NCBI RefSeq assembly: GCF_904846715.1
Contig: NZ_CAJHBU010000003.1
Coordinates: forward strand, 62,001 to 126,000
Direction of reading: 5' to 3'
DNA from: Psychrobacter vallis
GTDB lineage: Bacteria > Pseudomonadota > Gammaproteobacteria > Pseudomonadales > Moraxellaceae
DNA length: 64,000 bases
Below, piece after piece: positions 18,805 through 28,750 of the stretch. The translations under genes were made by a program, and so were the position numbers. The notes beneath the pieces were generated by a model. It searched no databases. It was not told the origin of the DNA and saw nothing but the letters and a program-made list of their open reading frames with translations. Position 1 is the stretch's first letter; every line of letters starts with the position of its first letter.

Positions 18805-19013
18805 TGCATGAGTTTTATAGCAATATTTATTGTTTCAAGATTTGAGTGCTTATAACAAATACCGAGCGTTTCATAAAAGCATTCTAAAGTAGTGTATAAA
18901 AAGTTTAGAGACTGCTATTAATGTTCATTAGCGATATTGCAGTCTTTTAAACTTACATGTTGCTATCCATATGTTATAAAAATTTATTACTCTTTTATTC
19001 AATTTATTTTATC

Positions 19014-19047
19014 CAACAAAGTGTTCATACTCATGAATACTTTGTTG
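19014..19047 (+). promoter_or_regulatory. 15-bp stem-loop immediately upstream of the hemE ribosome-binding site
   Basis: CAACAAAGTGTTCAT (19014-19028), loop ACTC, then ATGAATACTTTGTTG (19033-19047). The arms pair at all 15 positions with one G-T wobble. TTTTGGAG follows at once, where GGAG is the hemE ribosome-binding site, and the hemE ATG is at 19064. The hairpin could terminate the proB transcript weakly, or fold in the hemE leader and modulate translation. Confidence 0.6.
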
Positions 19048-19063
19048 TTTTGGAGATTTGTAC

Positions 19064-20200
19064 ATGAGTGCTTCAGACAATAGCAACTCGATTCAGCAAG
19101 AATTTGCGCCTTTAAAAAATGACAGATTGCTACGGGCACTACGCTTTGAGACGATAGATACCACTCCAGTTTGGATGATGCGTCAAGCAGGTCGTTATTT
19201 GCCAGAATACAAGGCGACTCGTGCTGAAGCGGGTGACTTTATGAGCTTATGCAAAGACACAGACCGTGCTACTGAAGTGACTTTGCAGCCGCTACGTCGT
19301 TATGATCTAGATGCGGCTATTTTATTTAGTGATATTTTAACCATTCCTGATGCCATGGGACTGGGTCTGTATTTTGAGACGGGTGAAGGTCCTAAATTTA
19401 AACATCCTATTCGTACGCAAGCTGATCTTGATAGATTGCCATTACTTGAACCCAATGACTCGCTGGATTACGTCATGCGTGCGGTGACGAGTATTCGTAA
19501 AGCCCTAAATGGCCAAGTGCCTTTATTTGGTTTTTCTGGTAGTCCATGGACATTGGCTACCTATATGATTGAAGGTGGCAGCTCAAAAGACTACCGTTAT
19601 ACTAAAGGGTTCTTGTACAGTAATCCTGAGTTTTTACATCAATTATTAGATAAATTAGCAACGGCAGTGATTGACTATTTAGATGCACAAGTTGTCGCTG
19701 GCGCTCAAATATTACAGATATTCGATAGTTGGGGCGGCGCGCTTGGTCATCGTCAGTTCATTGACTTTTCGCATGCTTATAACAAGCGCATTGTCGCTGA
19801 GTTAAAAGTCCGTCATCCGCAAATCCCAGTGGTACTATTCACCAAAGGTGGTGGATTGTGGCTGGATGTTCAAGCGGACAGCGAAGCCGATGTGTTGGGT
19901 CTAGACTGGACGATGCCGGTCGATCGTGCGCGACAAGTGCTGAATGAAAGCCAGCGCCAGCTGACCAAACAGCATAAAAAACTACAAAGTAGTAAAGCCA
20001 TTCAGGGTAACTTGGATCCAGCCACATTGTATGGCTCGCCCGCGACTATTCGAGCGGAAGTCAACGCAATGCTCGATAGCGCCTATGCTGGCGGTGAAAA
20101 AACAGGCTACATAGCAAACTTAGGGCATGGTATCACTCAATGGGTCAATCCTGACAATGCCAAAGTGTTTATCGATGCGGTACATGATTATAAAATTTAA
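19064..20200 (+). CDS. hemE: Uroporphyrinogen decarboxylase
   Basis: A 378-residue enzyme that decarboxylates the four acetate side chains of uroporphyrinogen III to give coproporphyrinogen III in heme synthesis. Family motifs are [15 protein letters not shown] near the N-terminus, the substrate-cleft sequence [28 protein letters not shown], and [10 protein letters not shown] and YIANLGHGI near the C-terminus. ATG 19064 is preceded by GGAG at eight bases, so it is preferred to the in-frame TTG at 19058. The start lies 17 bp after a strong hairpin. argC follows after 69 bp. Confidence 0.96.
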   Translation: MSASDNSNSIQQEFAPLKNDRLLRALRFETIDTTPVWMMRQAGRYLPEYKATRAEAGDFMSLCKDTDRATEVTLQPLRRYDLDAAILFSDILTIPDAMGLGLYFETGEGPKFKHPIRTQADLDRLPLLEPNDSLDYVMRAVTSIRKALNGQVPLFGFSGSPWTLATYMIEGGSSKDYRYTKGFLYSNPEFLHQLLDKLATAVIDYLDAQVVAGAQILQIFDSWGGALGHRQFIDFSHAYNKRIVAELKVRHPQIPVVLFTKGGGLWLDVQADSEADVLGLDWTMPVDRARQVLNESQRQLTKQHKKLQSSKAIQGNLDPATLYGSPATIRAEVNAMLDSAYAGGEKTGYIANLGHGITQWVNPDNAKVFIDAVHDYKI

Positions 20201-20269
20201 GTTTTCTAAGCTTAAATGTAGACGTTATATCTAGCTAGTATTTACGGCGTAAAAGAAAAGGAATATTTT

Positions 20270-21337
20270 ATGATTTCAGCAGCGATTGTTGGTGGTACAG
20301 GTTATACGGGTATTGAGCTGATTCGTTTATTGTCTGCGCATCCTGAAGTATCTATTGATTTGCTCACATCACGTAGCGAAGCGGGCACACGAGCTGATGA
20401 GATATTCCCGAGCTTACGCGGTATTTCAGATATAGTATTTAGTGATTTAGGCGATAACACGCTTGCGACATTACAAAAATGCGATGTGGTGTTTTTTGCC
20501 ACGCCACACGGCGTTGCCATGCAGCAAGCTGAAGCACTTACTCAAGCAGGGGTAAAAGTGATTGATTTGGCCGCTGACTTTCGTTTGCAATCATTGACGG
20601 ATTTTGAGCACTGGTATCAACAATCGCATGCTTGTCCTGATCTCCTAAAAACAGCCGTTTATGGATTGCCTGAAGTCAATCGCGATAAATTAGCAAGTGC
20701 TTTGGTGGTTGGCAATCCCGGATGCTATCCGACTACTGCTATTTTGGGTTTAAAACCAATTATCGAAACCCAAAATAAACAAGCAGAAAGGCTGGTTGAG
20801 TCTCGTATTGTTATTGATGCAAAGTCTGGTGTTTCAGGAGCAGGTCGTCAGGCGAAACTTGCGCTCAACTATGCTGAAACCACCGATAACTTTAAAGCAT
20901 ATAGTGTCGAAGGGCATCGTCATTTGCCAGAGATCGAACAAGGCGTTGCACAACTATTAAACAGCCAATTTACTCATCGCATTCGTTTTTTACCGCATCT
21001 TGTACCCATGATACGTGGCATGCTTAGCTCTATTCATTTAGAGCTTACTGAAGCTGGCGCTGCTATTGACTGGCAACAAGTATTCGAGAGTAGCTATACG
21101 TCAGAGCCATTCATTGATGTTATGCCAAAAGGTATTTATCCAGATACGCGTAGTGTCCGTGCTAGCAATCGCTTACGCATTGCTGTTCACCAAGATAACG
21201 CGCGCGCTGAGTTAACAGTTATCGTAGTACAAGACAATTTGGTAAAAGGTGCAGCCGGACAAGCCGTACAAAATATGAATGTGATGTTTGGATTTGATGA
21301 ATCTATGGGATTGGATTTTGCTCCTATTGTCCCCTAA
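20270..21337 (+). CDS. argC: N-acetyl-gamma-glutamyl-phosphate reductase
   Basis: A 355-residue NADPH-dependent enzyme of arginine synthesis that reduces N-acetylglutamyl phosphate to the semialdehyde. The N-terminal nucleotide-binding sequence is IVGGTGYTGIELIRLL. The catalytic cysteine is Cys152 in VVGNPGCYPTTAI, and the sequence EGHRHLPEIEQ follows. Length is near the usual 340-350. The ATG has GGAA nine bases upstream. A short CCCCTAATAGGGG hairpin overlaps the stop codon but is not followed by a T-run. Confidence 0.95.
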   Translation: MISAAIVGGTGYTGIELIRLLSAHPEVSIDLLTSRSEAGTRADEIFPSLRGISDIVFSDLGDNTLATLQKCDVVFFATPHGVAMQQAEALTQAGVKVIDLAADFRLQSLTDFEHWYQQSHACPDLLKTAVYGLPEVNRDKLASALVVGNPGCYPTTAILGLKPIIETQNKQAERLVESRIVIDAKSGVSGAGRQAKLALNYAETTDNFKAYSVEGHRHLPEIEQGVAQLLNSQFTHRIRFLPHLVPMIRGMLSSIHLELTEAGAAIDWQQVFESSYTSEPFIDVMPKGIYPDTRSVRASNRLRIAVHQDNARAELTVIVVQDNLVKGAAGQAVQNMNVMFGFDESMGLDFAPIVP

Positions 21338-21400
21338 TAGGGGCTTGTTACTAACGAATCATTCAGATTCATGGTGCTAGGTATTGATTATAAATTCCGC

Positions 21401-21406
21401 TATAAT
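21401..21406 (+). promoter_or_regulatory. Possible -10 element for the 21440 gene
   Basis: TATAAT at 21401-21406, about 34 bp before the start codon. No good -35 is seen at the right spacing (TAGGTA at 16 bp is weak), so this is tentative. Confidence 0.3.
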
Positions 21407-21439
21407 GATTTGCCTTTACTGTTAAGAGATACTATTTAA

Positions 21440-22306
21440 ATGCGTGTCAAGCTTGTACGACGCCTTTGCTCACAGCCAGCACGTTCATCGTGCCAAAATG
21501 CTGCTCTTTATTACATGGGGCATAGACCGCATCTGCCTAAAAGTAGTGCTGGTTCGTTAAATGCAATAGATGGGACGCAACGAGGAGCATCCACATTAGT
21601 ATTAGCGCTCTTTGTCGTTGTGATATTAGTGACGGCTATCGTTGGACTGGTATTTGGTCACAAATTAGGCTATCAGCGCGGCTTTCATTCGATGCAAACG
21701 GAAACCAAGCAAGCAATGATTAATAGCACTGAGGCCACAAGAGAGCTTGAAAAATTAAGCCTCAGTCATAAAATAGCGACCAACCAAGCATCTACTGCCA
21801 AGCAAGAGTTGGCGATAAGTTTGGCCAATCTCAACGAATTGCGTAAAAGTCAGCAAACCTTAACGGTAAAAAACAGACAGATCTCTCAGCTCAATGAATT
21901 GTATGCAGATATCGTTAGTGATAAAGGCGGCATGCCTTTACAGGTGATTGGTGCTGAGATTAAACCCTTGCCTGAAAATGCCTTTGAGTATGGTTTTGAT
22001 GTTGGTATGCTCAGCAGTGATGGTAAAGCCAAACGCTTAACGCCAACATTGACGTTGCTTAATGACGACGATTTGGTGGAAGTACCGTTGGATCCGTCGT
22101 TCTATACGATTGAAGGTATTACCCGTATTCGTGGTCGTTTCACGATGCCAACTGGATTTAAACCATTACAAGTCAAGCTTAGCTTACAAGCAGGCGGGCA
22201 AAAAATAGAGCAGTTGTATAATTGGACACTTGGTGCTAGCGTTGATGGTATGCCGTTATCGCTTTTAGACTTACCAAAAGTTGATGAAAGCCCAATAGAA
22301 CCTTAA
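21440..22306 (+). CDS. Membrane-anchored coiled-coil protein of unknown function
   Basis: 288 residues. A basic, cysteine-containing N-terminal 48 residues is followed by one strong transmembrane helix at about 50-74 (STLVLALFVVVILVTAIVGL). A charged coiled-coil comes at about 85-160, then a C-terminal periplasmic domain predicted to be beta-rich (IRGRFTMPTGFKPLQVKLSL). I do not recognise a catalytic motif. Position after argC and architecture resemble an uncharacterised proteobacterial family found between argC and erpA in Pseudomonas (I believe DUF6776), but the family name is not certain. The ribosome-binding site is weak. No function is proposed. Confidence 0.7.
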   Translation: MRVKLVRRLCSQPARSSCQNAALYYMGHRPHLPKSSAGSLNAIDGTQRGASTLVLALFVVVILVTAIVGLVFGHKLGYQRGFHSMQTETKQAMINSTEATRELEKLSLSHKIATNQASTAKQELAISLANLNELRKSQQTLTVKNRQISQLNELYADIVSDKGGMPLQVIGAEIKPLPENAFEYGFDVGMLSSDGKAKRLTPTLTLLNDDDLVEVPLDPSFYTIEGITRIRGRFTMPTGFKPLQVKLSLQAGGQKIEQLYNWTLGASVDGMPLSLLDLPKVDESPIEP

Positions 22307-22444
22307 TGAGTTATTAGTTGATGATAGCGTTATTCAAAATCATGAACAACGCTTATATGTAACGATTAAGCGTTGTTACATGCTTGATTACCTGCCTTTA
22401 GTATCTCTCTTACTCCAAACTTACCTTATAATTATATTTTGATT

Positions 22445-22852
22445 ATGATGAAAAAAATGATATTACAAGCTATACCGACGGTTTCTGATTGGCACTTTCC
22501 CAATATGCCTGTACCCCGTGCGCAAGATGGTGATACGGACGGCGAAACTGCGCCACAGACTGACGTGTTGGTGGCAGAGCCAGAAGTGGCTAAACCACCC
22601 ATGTATGCAGTGGTTATGTACAATGATAACTATACGCCGATGGAGTTTGTCGTCTACGTTTTGCAGTCAGAATTCCGTCATAGTATGGATTCTGCGGTCG
22701 AGATTATGCTGACGATTCACAACAGTAGCAAAGGCATCGCTGGTATTTATCCTAAAGATATTGCTGAGACCAAAGCCAAAAAGGTAAACAGCCTTGCGCA
22801 TCGTGAAGGTTATCCGCTACTCACTCAAATAGAGCCGCATCAAGGTGAGTAA
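22445..22852 (+). CDS. clpS: ATP-dependent Clp protease adaptor ClpS
   Basis: About 135 residues. ClpS binds the ClpA N-domain and delivers N-end-rule substrates. The conserved core is present: PPMYAVVMYNDNYTPMEFVV, then LTIHNSSKGIAGIYPKDIAETK, including the NDNYTPMEFV substrate-pocket region. Several ATG codons cluster at 22445, 22448 and 22457, and none has a clear ribosome-binding site; I take 22445. A -10-like TATAAT at 22427-22432 would put transcription start only a few bases before the ATG. clpA lies 484 bp downstream in the same direction, a wider gap than in most relatives. Confidence 0.9.
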   Translation: MMKKMILQAIPTVSDWHFPNMPVPRAQDGDTDGETAPQTDVLVAEPEVAKPPMYAVVMYNDNYTPMEFVVYVLQSEFRHSMDSAVEIMLTIHNSSKGIAGIYPKDIAETKAKKVNSLAHREGYPLLTQIEPHQGE

Positions 22853-23336
22853 AGATTGTACCTAAGTTTTTCGTTCTTTTTTACTTTCATCGTTTCAATC
22901 TTTTTGTTCTCATTTTTATCGCCATGTTTAAAATGAGGACATGCCCTAAACTAAATGAAGGTTGTCTAAACTCTTTATAACCTTTTGAATCATTCTATTA
23001 CTTGCTCTTATCTACTCATTTCTTCGTTTGCTCATACACTGTTATTTCTGAATCTACCAACGTGCAATATGCTTCGATACACTTTAGTCTGTGTTAATAG
23101 ATTGACTCTGCTTGAGTATCGTGTTGAGATAAAGAAAAGCATGTGTCAATTATCAAAATTCTCCGTCAATGATGAATCGCATGGTATTTAAGCCGTTTAT
23201 GCCCAATGTCCTTTATTCATGCTTGTTAATAATACGAATATTGCCCTTGAACAATCTATCTGTCGCCCTGATTTACTTACTAACTCATTCATAAAGCTAT
23301 CAATTATTAAGATAGGTATAACTGTAGGAAGTCATT
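22853..23336. other. 484-bp intergenic region between clpS and clpA
   Basis: No supported gene. The stretch AATGAGGACATGCCCTAA (22932-22949) is, in reverse complement, close to the TTAGGGTGTGTCC ends found at 36986 and 43318, so it may be a relic of a mobile element. The remainder is AT-rich, with AGGAAG just before the clpA start. A 68-codon open frame at 22985-23191 lacks a ribosome-binding site and any recognisable similarity. Confidence 0.4.
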
Positions 23337-25895
23337 ATGTTAAGTCGTCATCTTGAAGTTTCTTTGCGTTTAGCAATGACACTTGCGCGCCAAAAATCGC
23401 ATGAGTATCTCACTGTTGAACATTTACTATTGGCACTGTTAGAAAATACTCACGCTGCCAACACATTGACTGCCTGTAACGCCAATGTTTCAACGCTACG
23501 TACTGAATTGGAAGCTTATATCAATAAGCATACGCCAACGGTAGAGGCAGATACGGAGCAATCACCGCAGCCGACCCAAAGCTTCGATCGTATTTTGCAA
23601 CGCGCTATTTTTCATGTACAGTCTATTGGTGGTGGCCGTCTGGTCGAAGGCTCAGATATTTTAGTCTCTATGTTTTCAGAGCATGATACTTACGCGGTTT
23701 ATTTGCTTAAAAAGCAAGGCATCAGTCGTCTTGAGCTGACTCAATATTTATCTCATGGTCAAGACAAGGACGAGCCAGCTGAGCCACGTGCATCTGTGAC
23801 TGGTGAGCGCCGTAGCGCGTCTGAGAAAACCAGCAAAGATCCATTGGTTGAGTTTGCTACTAATTTAAACCAGCGGGCCGCAGAAGGTAAGACGGATCCA
23901 TTGATTGGGCGTGCTTCTGAAATTGAGCGTGCTGCTCAAGTACTATGTCGCCGCCGCAAAAACAATCCGTTATTAGTCGGTGAGCCGGGTGTTGGTAAAA
24001 CGTCTATTGCTGAGGGTTTGGCATGGTTAATTATCAATGACAAAGCACCAAAGCCACTGAGCGGTTGTGTGATTTATAGCCTTGATATTGGTTCATTAAT
24101 TGCAGGAACCAAGTATCGCGGTGACTTTGAAAAACGCATGAAATCCTTGCTTGACGCGCTCAAGAAAAAGCCGAACGCCATTTTATTTATCGATGAAATT
24201 CATATGATTATCGGCGCAGGCTCCTCTATGAGTAGCAATATGGATGTATCAAATCTAATTAAGCCCGCACTTGCCAATGGTGAGTTACGCTGTATTGGTT
24301 CGACGACTTTCACTGAGTATCGTCAGGTATTTGAAAAAGACCATGCACTCTCACGTCGTTTCCAAAAAATTGATGTAAAAGAACCCAGTGTGGATGACAC
24401 CATCGATATTTTACGGGGTCTCAAAACGCGTTATGAAGAGTTTCATAATGTTGAATATACGGATGAAGCACTGGTCACAGCAGTACAATTATCAGCCAAG
24501 CACATTCATGAGCGTTTTTTGCCAGATAAAGCAATCGACGTGATTGATGAAGCAGGTGCCTATAAGCGTTTGGGTGTGATTCCTGATGCCGATGACATCG
24601 ATGCTGAAGAAAGTTTCATTGCGGATATAGAGCAAGACTTTGATGCGCAGATTGATGCTGATGTTGAAGGAATTGATACCGACAATGACAGCGACAGTGA
24701 AATGCAAGATGAAGCAAAATCTGCCAAAGCGCATGATCGCGCCAACACAGAGGATGAACCAAAACTATCTAAAGCCAAAAAACCACCGATGAAAATTGAT
24801 GTGGCTGATATCGAAGCCATCATTGCCAAGCTAGCGCGCATTCCGCCCAAATCAGTATCAAGTGATGACAAAAGTATTCTTGAGCACTTGGACCGCGATC
24901 TAAAGCATTTGGTGTTTGGTCAGGATGAAGCGATTGCGACACTTGCTGATGCGATTAAGCTGTCTCGTGCTGGTCTAAAAGCACCAGACAAGCCGATTGG
25001 TTCATTCATGTTTGCGGGGCCGACAGGCGTTGGTAAAACAGAAGTCTCTCGTCAGCTAGCCAATCTACTAGGCGTGGAGCTGATACGTTTTGATATGTCA
25101 GAATATATGGAAGCCCATACCGCTTCACGCCTAATTGGTGCGCCGCCAGGATACGTGGGTTATGACCAAGGTGGCTTGTTGACTGAAAAGATCAATCAAC
25201 ATCCGCACTGTGTGTTATTGCTTGATGAGATCGAAAAAGCGCATCCTGATGTGTTCAATTTGTTGTTACAAGTGATGGATCATGGCACATTGACTGATAA
25301 TAATGGTCGTGTGGCTATCTTTAAGCAAGTGATCGTCATTATGACGACGAATGTCGGCGCAGATAGCATTAGTCGCTCTTCTATGGGCTTTACGCAGCAA
25401 GATCATAGCCGTGACAATACTGAATCACTCAAACGTGTATTTACTCCTGAATTCCGTAACCGTTTAGATGCAATTATTCAATTCAATCCATTGGATCCGT
25501 CAGTGGTGGTATCGGTGGTCGATAAATTCTTGGTTGAGCTACAGGTACAGCTTGATGATAAGCAAGTCACTTTAGAGATTGATGATGACGTGCGTGATTA
25601 TTTGGCCAACAAAGGCTATGATCGTCTCATGGGTGCCCGTCCGATGCAGCGCTTGATTCAGGATGAGATCAAAAAGCCATTGGCAAGTATGATTCTGTTT
25701 GGTGAATTGGTTAATGGCGGGGTAGTACATCTTACCTTGGAGCCTGAAGCAACCGATGCCCAAAAGGATGATACTATCAATCTCGATAAAAATAGCGGCA
25801 AGTCTTCAGATAAAGGTTCGGCCGATAGCCGTATTATCTTGACAGTGGTTGAGACGCATGAGCCACATCCAGATTCTGAATCATTAGCCAGCTAA
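23337..25895 (+). CDS. clpA: ATP-dependent Clp protease ATP-binding subunit ClpA, with acidic insert
   Basis: An 852-residue AAA+ unfoldase that feeds substrates to ClpP (E. coli ClpA is 758). The N-domain (1-150) begins with the Clp repeat [24 protein letters not shown]1 has Walker A GEPGVGKT near residue 214 and [14 protein letters not shown]2 has Walker A GPTGVGKT near 560 and [15 protein letters not shown]. In E. coli the D2 Walker A is near 495, so about 65 residues are added between D1 and D2: an Asp/Glu-rich stretch at about 419-487 ([20 protein letters not shown]). The C-terminal tail is about 30 residues longer than usual. ATG 23337 follows AGGAAG. clpS lies upstream. Confidence 0.95.
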   Translation: MLSRHLEVSLRLAMTLARQKSHEYLTVEHLLLALLENTHAANTLTACNANVSTLRTELEAYINKHTPTVEADTEQSPQPTQSFDRILQRAIFHVQSIGGGRLVEGSDILVSMFSEHDTYAVYLLKKQGISRLELTQYLSHGQDKDEPAEPRASVTGERRSASEKTSKDPLVEFATNLNQRAAEGKTDPLIGRASEIERAAQVLCRRRKNNPLLVGEPGVGKTSIAEGLAWLIINDKAPKPLSGCVIYSLDIGSLIAGTKYRGDFEKRMKSLLDALKKKPNAILFIDEIHMIIGAGSSMSSNMDVSNLIKPALANGELRCIGSTTFTEYRQVFEKDHALSRRFQKIDVKEPSVDDTIDILRGLKTRYEEFHNVEYTDEALVTAVQLSAKHIHERFLPDKAIDVIDEAGAYKRLGVIPDADDIDAEESFIADIEQDFDAQIDADVEGIDTDNDSDSEMQDEAKSAKAHDRANTEDEPKLSKAKKPPMKIDVADIEAIIAKLARIPPKSVSSDDKSILEHLDRDLKHLVFGQDEAIATLADAIKLSRAGLKAPDKPIGSFMFAGPTGVGKTEVSRQLANLLGVELIRFDMSEYMEAHTASRLIGAPPGYVGYDQGGLLTEKINQHPHCVLLLDEIEKAHPDVFNLLLQVMDHGTLTDNNGRVAIFKQVIVIMTTNVGADSISRSSMGFTQQDHSRDNTESLKRVFTPEFRNRLDAIIQFNPLDPSVVVSVVDKFLVELQVQLDDKQVTLEIDDDVRDYLANKGYDRLMGARPMQRLIQDEIKKPLASMILFGELVNGGVVHLTLEPEATDAQKDDTINLDKNSGKSSDKGSADSRIILTVVETHEPHPDSESLAS

Positions 25896-25936
25896 ACCAT
25901 TACGACTAATATTATAGAAACGATTGCTATATTATA

Positions 25937-25966
25937 AAAACGGTTACTGCGGTAGCCGTTTTTTTA
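25937..25966 (+). terminator. Intrinsic terminator after clpA
   Basis: Stem AAAACGGTTAC / GTAGCCGTTTT (one T-G wobble), loop TGCG, then T-run. It begins 42 bp after the clpA stop. Confidence 0.88.
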
Positions 25967-26012
25967 TTGCTATAATTTACAATAAAATCTATAAACCGTT
26001 TTATCTCTCTCA

Positions 26013-26164
26013 TATAGTGAGTTCATTATAAAAACGATATAGCGAGCGGGACTGGAATAAATTTTTTGCAGCCTCTGGAGTGCAAAGCGCACAGCAAGCA
26101 AGAAAAATTTATATCAGTGCAGCGTTGCAATATAATGTATATGTTTTATTTAGAAACGACTATA
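26013..26164. repeat. Family A MITE-like repeat, full copy
   Basis: Bounded by TATAGTGAGTTCATTATAAAA on the left and TTTTATTTAGAAACGACTATA on the right, which are imperfect inverted repeats. In reverse complement it aligns along its length with the element at 36241-36397; shared inner segments include TATAAATTTTTCT, GCTTGCTGTGC and TTCCAGTCCCGCT. It sits between clpA and ung and contains TATAAT (26131-26136), which could act as a -10 for ung. Confidence 0.8.
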
Positions 26165-26185
26165 ACAAATAATAAAGGACATATT

Positions 26186-26923
26186 ATGGAACTGTTCGAT
26201 GAGCAGACGACAAAAACTCCAGCGCAAAAACAGGCAATTTTAGACAAAGTCCGCCTTCCAGAAGATTGGAAGATGGCATTGTCAGAGGAATTAACATCAG
26301 ATAATATGGATAATTTACGGGCTTTTTTAAAGGATGCCTATCAGTCAGATGACAGTATTTATCCACCTGCACCGCTGATATTCAATGCGCTTAACTTAAC
26401 GCCGCTAGCACAGGTTAAGGTTGTTATCTTAGGACAAGATCCTTATCATGGTCCGGGGCAAGCGATGGGCTTATCATTTTCTGTTCCCAAAGCCATTCCA
26501 AAGCCACCATCACTCAATAACCTACTCAAAGAGATGGCAGATGATATTGGCATTCAGCCGTCCAAGCATGGTGACTTAACTTATTGGGCGCAGCAAGGGG
26601 TTTTGCTATTGAACAGTTCATTGACTGTAAAAGAAGGAGAGCCAAACAGTCATCAAAATAAAGGCTGGGAGCAATTTACTGATGCTATGATTGATGCGGT
26701 CAATGAACAAACGGAGCATACCGTATTTATCTTGTGGGGTAGCAAGGCGCAAAAAAAGGGTAAGTATATCGATACCAGTAAACATCTGATTTTGACAGCG
26801 GTACATCCTTCGCCACTTGCGGCCAATCGGGGTGGGTTTTTTGGTTCTAAGCCGTTTTCTAAGACCAATGACTATCTGCTGCAATACGGTCAAACGCCGA
26901 TTGATTGGCAGTTGCCACAGTAA
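26186..26923 (+). CDS. ung: Uracil-DNA glycosylase
   Basis: A 245-residue family 1 UDG that removes uracil from DNA to start base-excision repair. The catalytic water-activating motif GQDPYHGPGQA (Asp85) and the C-terminal minor-groove loop HPSPLAANRGGFFG are intact, and length is normal. ATG 26186 has AAAGGA seven bases upstream, so I reject the longer open frame from 26066, which runs through the family A repeat. The stop codon abuts the tadA ATG, implying translational coupling. Confidence 0.96.
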   Translation: MELFDEQTTKTPAQKQAILDKVRLPEDWKMALSEELTSDNMDNLRAFLKDAYQSDDSIYPPAPLIFNALNLTPLAQVKVVILGQDPYHGPGQAMGLSFSVPKAIPKPPSLNNLLKEMADDIGIQPSKHGDLTYWAQQGVLLLNSSLTVKEGEPNSHQNKGWEQFTDAMIDAVNEQTEHTVFILWGSKAQKKGKYIDTSKHLILTAVHPSPLAANRGGFFGSKPFSKTNDYLLQYGQTPIDWQLPQ

Positions 26924-27505
26924 ATGCCAATCAATCCAATGATAAACCTACCGCCTTATGAGTTTATGAATGGTCCGTTTATGAATGGCTTACCGATAAG
27001 TGAGGCGTTTGCCACCCGTACATTTTGGTCAATTCAAGATGCTAAATGGATGCAAAAAGCGCTTCAATTGGCCAAACAAGGAGCCAAAGCTGGAGAAGTG
27101 CCAGTAGGTGCTATATTGGTACATAATCAGCAAATGATTGGTCAAGGGTTTAATGAACCGATTGGCCGTCATGATGCGACGGCTCATGCTGAGATCGTGG
27201 CGCTACGAGATGCTTGTGCGCGCCTAAAAAACTATCGTTTACCGCTGCAAACCACCTTATATGTCACTTTAGAGCCTTGTACCATGTGCATTGGCGCGTT
27301 GATTCATGCACGAGTTGATAGATTGATATATGCAGCAAGCGAGCCACGGGCTGGGATGGTTGGTAGTCAAATGAATTTATCAGCGCAGCCCTTTTATAAT
27401 CATAACATTCATGTACACCGTGGCCTATGTAGCGATCATAGTAGTCAGATGCTTAAAGCCTTTTTTCGTGAGCGCAGAAAAGCTGCAAAAAAATCAGATA
27501 AGTAG
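26924..27505 (+). CDS. tadA: tRNA-specific adenosine deaminase TadA
   Basis: A 193-residue zinc deaminase converting A34 to inosine in the anticodon of tRNA-Arg(ACG). The active-site motif HAE (His88, Glu90) and the PCTMC zinc motif (Cys119, Cys122) are present, with the helical C-terminal tail AFFRERRKAAKK. The annotated start directly follows the ung TAA with no gap and no separate ribosome-binding site, giving about 32 extra N-terminal residues compared with E. coli TadA (167). An internal ATG such as 26981 is a possible alternative. A family B repeat begins 20 bp after the stop. Confidence 0.93.
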   Translation: MPINPMINLPPYEFMNGPFMNGLPISEAFATRTFWSIQDAKWMQKALQLAKQGAKAGEVPVGAILVHNQQMIGQGFNEPIGRHDATAHAEIVALRDACARLKNYRLPLQTTLYVTLEPCTMCIGALIHARVDRLIYAASEPRAGMVGSQMNLSAQPFYNHNIHVHRGLCSDHSSQMLKAFFRERRKAAKKSDK

Positions 27506-27524
27506 GGCGCGTTTGATATTCACA

Positions 27525-27631
27525 AATACCAATCTCAAAAATTAGAGTAGCAAGAAAAACGAGCGCGAGTACTGCTTATTGTAGGCCAAACGAGTTTGAA
27601 GTAGCCAATCGTATTTTTTGGGTTTGGTATA
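27525..27631 (-). repeat. Family B MITE-like repeat, copy 1
   Basis: 107 bp from AATACCAATCTCAAAAATTA to the end GGGTTTGGTATA. Its ends are inverted repeats of about 18 bp. The reverse complement matches 55971-56077 over the full length with about 13 mismatches and no gap by eye. It lies between tadA and cmk, with no coding capacity. Confidence 0.85.
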
Positions 27632-27811
27632 ATTAACAAGATATCGGTCTTGTTGCTAGTGATTGATTCGTTTCTTTGCTATAATATTGCCCTATTTGAG
27701 GGCGAAACGTTACGGTCGCTGCCAAATGTTTAGTGAACTACTCAATGAATATCGTTCTGTTGCTGGCATACTAAAAACCGCATAAGTAGCGCCTACTGTT
27801 AAGTGAATATT

Positions 27812-28597
27812 ATGACTGTCTGCACACCTGATAATTTATTTAAGAGTAATGAGACCTTGCTTAATAGTGATGATGACCAAGTGTTGCCATTGCGTTATCC
27901 GGTTATTTGTATCGATGGGCCAAGTGGCGCAGGTAAGGGCACGGTTACGTGGCGCTTAGCACAAGCGTTAGGATATCAGTTACTAGACTCGGGTGCCTTG
28001 TATCGAATTGTAGGACTCAAAGCCTTTGAAGCTGGGTTGATCTCTACAGATGTCAGTCAAGAAATTGATGAGATGGCTATCTTGGCATTAACAAAAAATT
28101 TAGACATTGCTTTTGTGCCTAACAATGAGTCAGGACGTGTTGATATCATTGTAAATGGCGAGGCGGTAGGTGAGCAAGTCCGTAACGAAACGGTGGGTGG
28201 CTATGCATCACAGGTAGCTGTGTTCCCAAAAGTTCGTCAAGCATTGTTAAAGCTGCAACAAGATATGGCAACCCGCTCAGGATTGGTCGCTGATGGTCGT
28301 GATATGGGTACGGTAGTATTTCCAGATGCCGATGTAAAAGTTTTTTTAACAGCAAGTGCTGAAGCACGTGCTGAGCGCCGCGTAACGCAGCTACTCAATG
28401 CTGGTCAAATAGCCGATTTTGAGGAAATTTTAGCAACGATTAAAGCCCGTGATGATCGTGATGAAAATCGTACCACTGCACCCTCAAAACCTGCAGAAGA
28501 TGCCTTGCTATTAGATAGTTCAACATTAGACGCTGATATGGTCTATGAGCAAATAAAGAAACACTCTCAAGAAAAGGGCATTGTTTTTATTCGTTAA
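27812..28597 (+). CDS. cmk: Cytidylate kinase
   Basis: A 261-residue nucleoside monophosphate kinase that phosphorylates CMP/dCMP. It has the P-loop IDGPSGAGKGTVTWRLA near residue 35, GLVADGRDMGTVVFPDADVK, and the lid-like AEARAERRV followed by KARDDRDENRTTAP. It carries about 27 extra N-terminal residues before the conserved core. ATG 27812 is preferred to the in-frame GTG 27803; both have weak ribosome-binding sites. A TATAAT at 27680-27685 may be part of its promoter. It lies upstream of rpsA as in E. coli, but with a terminator-like hairpin between. Confidence 0.93.
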   Translation: MTVCTPDNLFKSNETLLNSDDDQVLPLRYPVICIDGPSGAGKGTVTWRLAQALGYQLLDSGALYRIVGLKAFEAGLISTDVSQEIDEMAILALTKNLDIAFVPNNESGRVDIIVNGEAVGEQVRNETVGGYASQVAVFPKVRQALLKLQQDMATRSGLVADGRDMGTVVFPDADVKVFLTASAEARAERRVTQLLNAGQIADFEEILATIKARDDRDENRTTAPSKPAEDALLLDSSTLDADMVYEQIKKHSQEKGIVFIR

Positions 28598-28750
28598 TAA
28601 AAACAACATAGTAAGTACCAAAAAACTCCCTATAAAGGTTGGATTTAGTATAAAATTGCAGTAATGAAACTTGATTGTTTTTCGAATTCCAAAAACCTAT
28701 AAAAAGGTAAGTTTTCTAGGAATAATTATATAAAGTGGTTTGGTGTAAGA

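Noticed and set aside
21326-21345. CCCCTA/TAGGGG hairpin at the argC stop as a terminator
   Set aside because: Stem is only 5-6 bp with a tiny loop and no T-run.
22985-23191. Small open frame in the clpS-clpA gap
   Set aside because: No ribosome-binding site, no domain, and unusual residue composition; most likely random.
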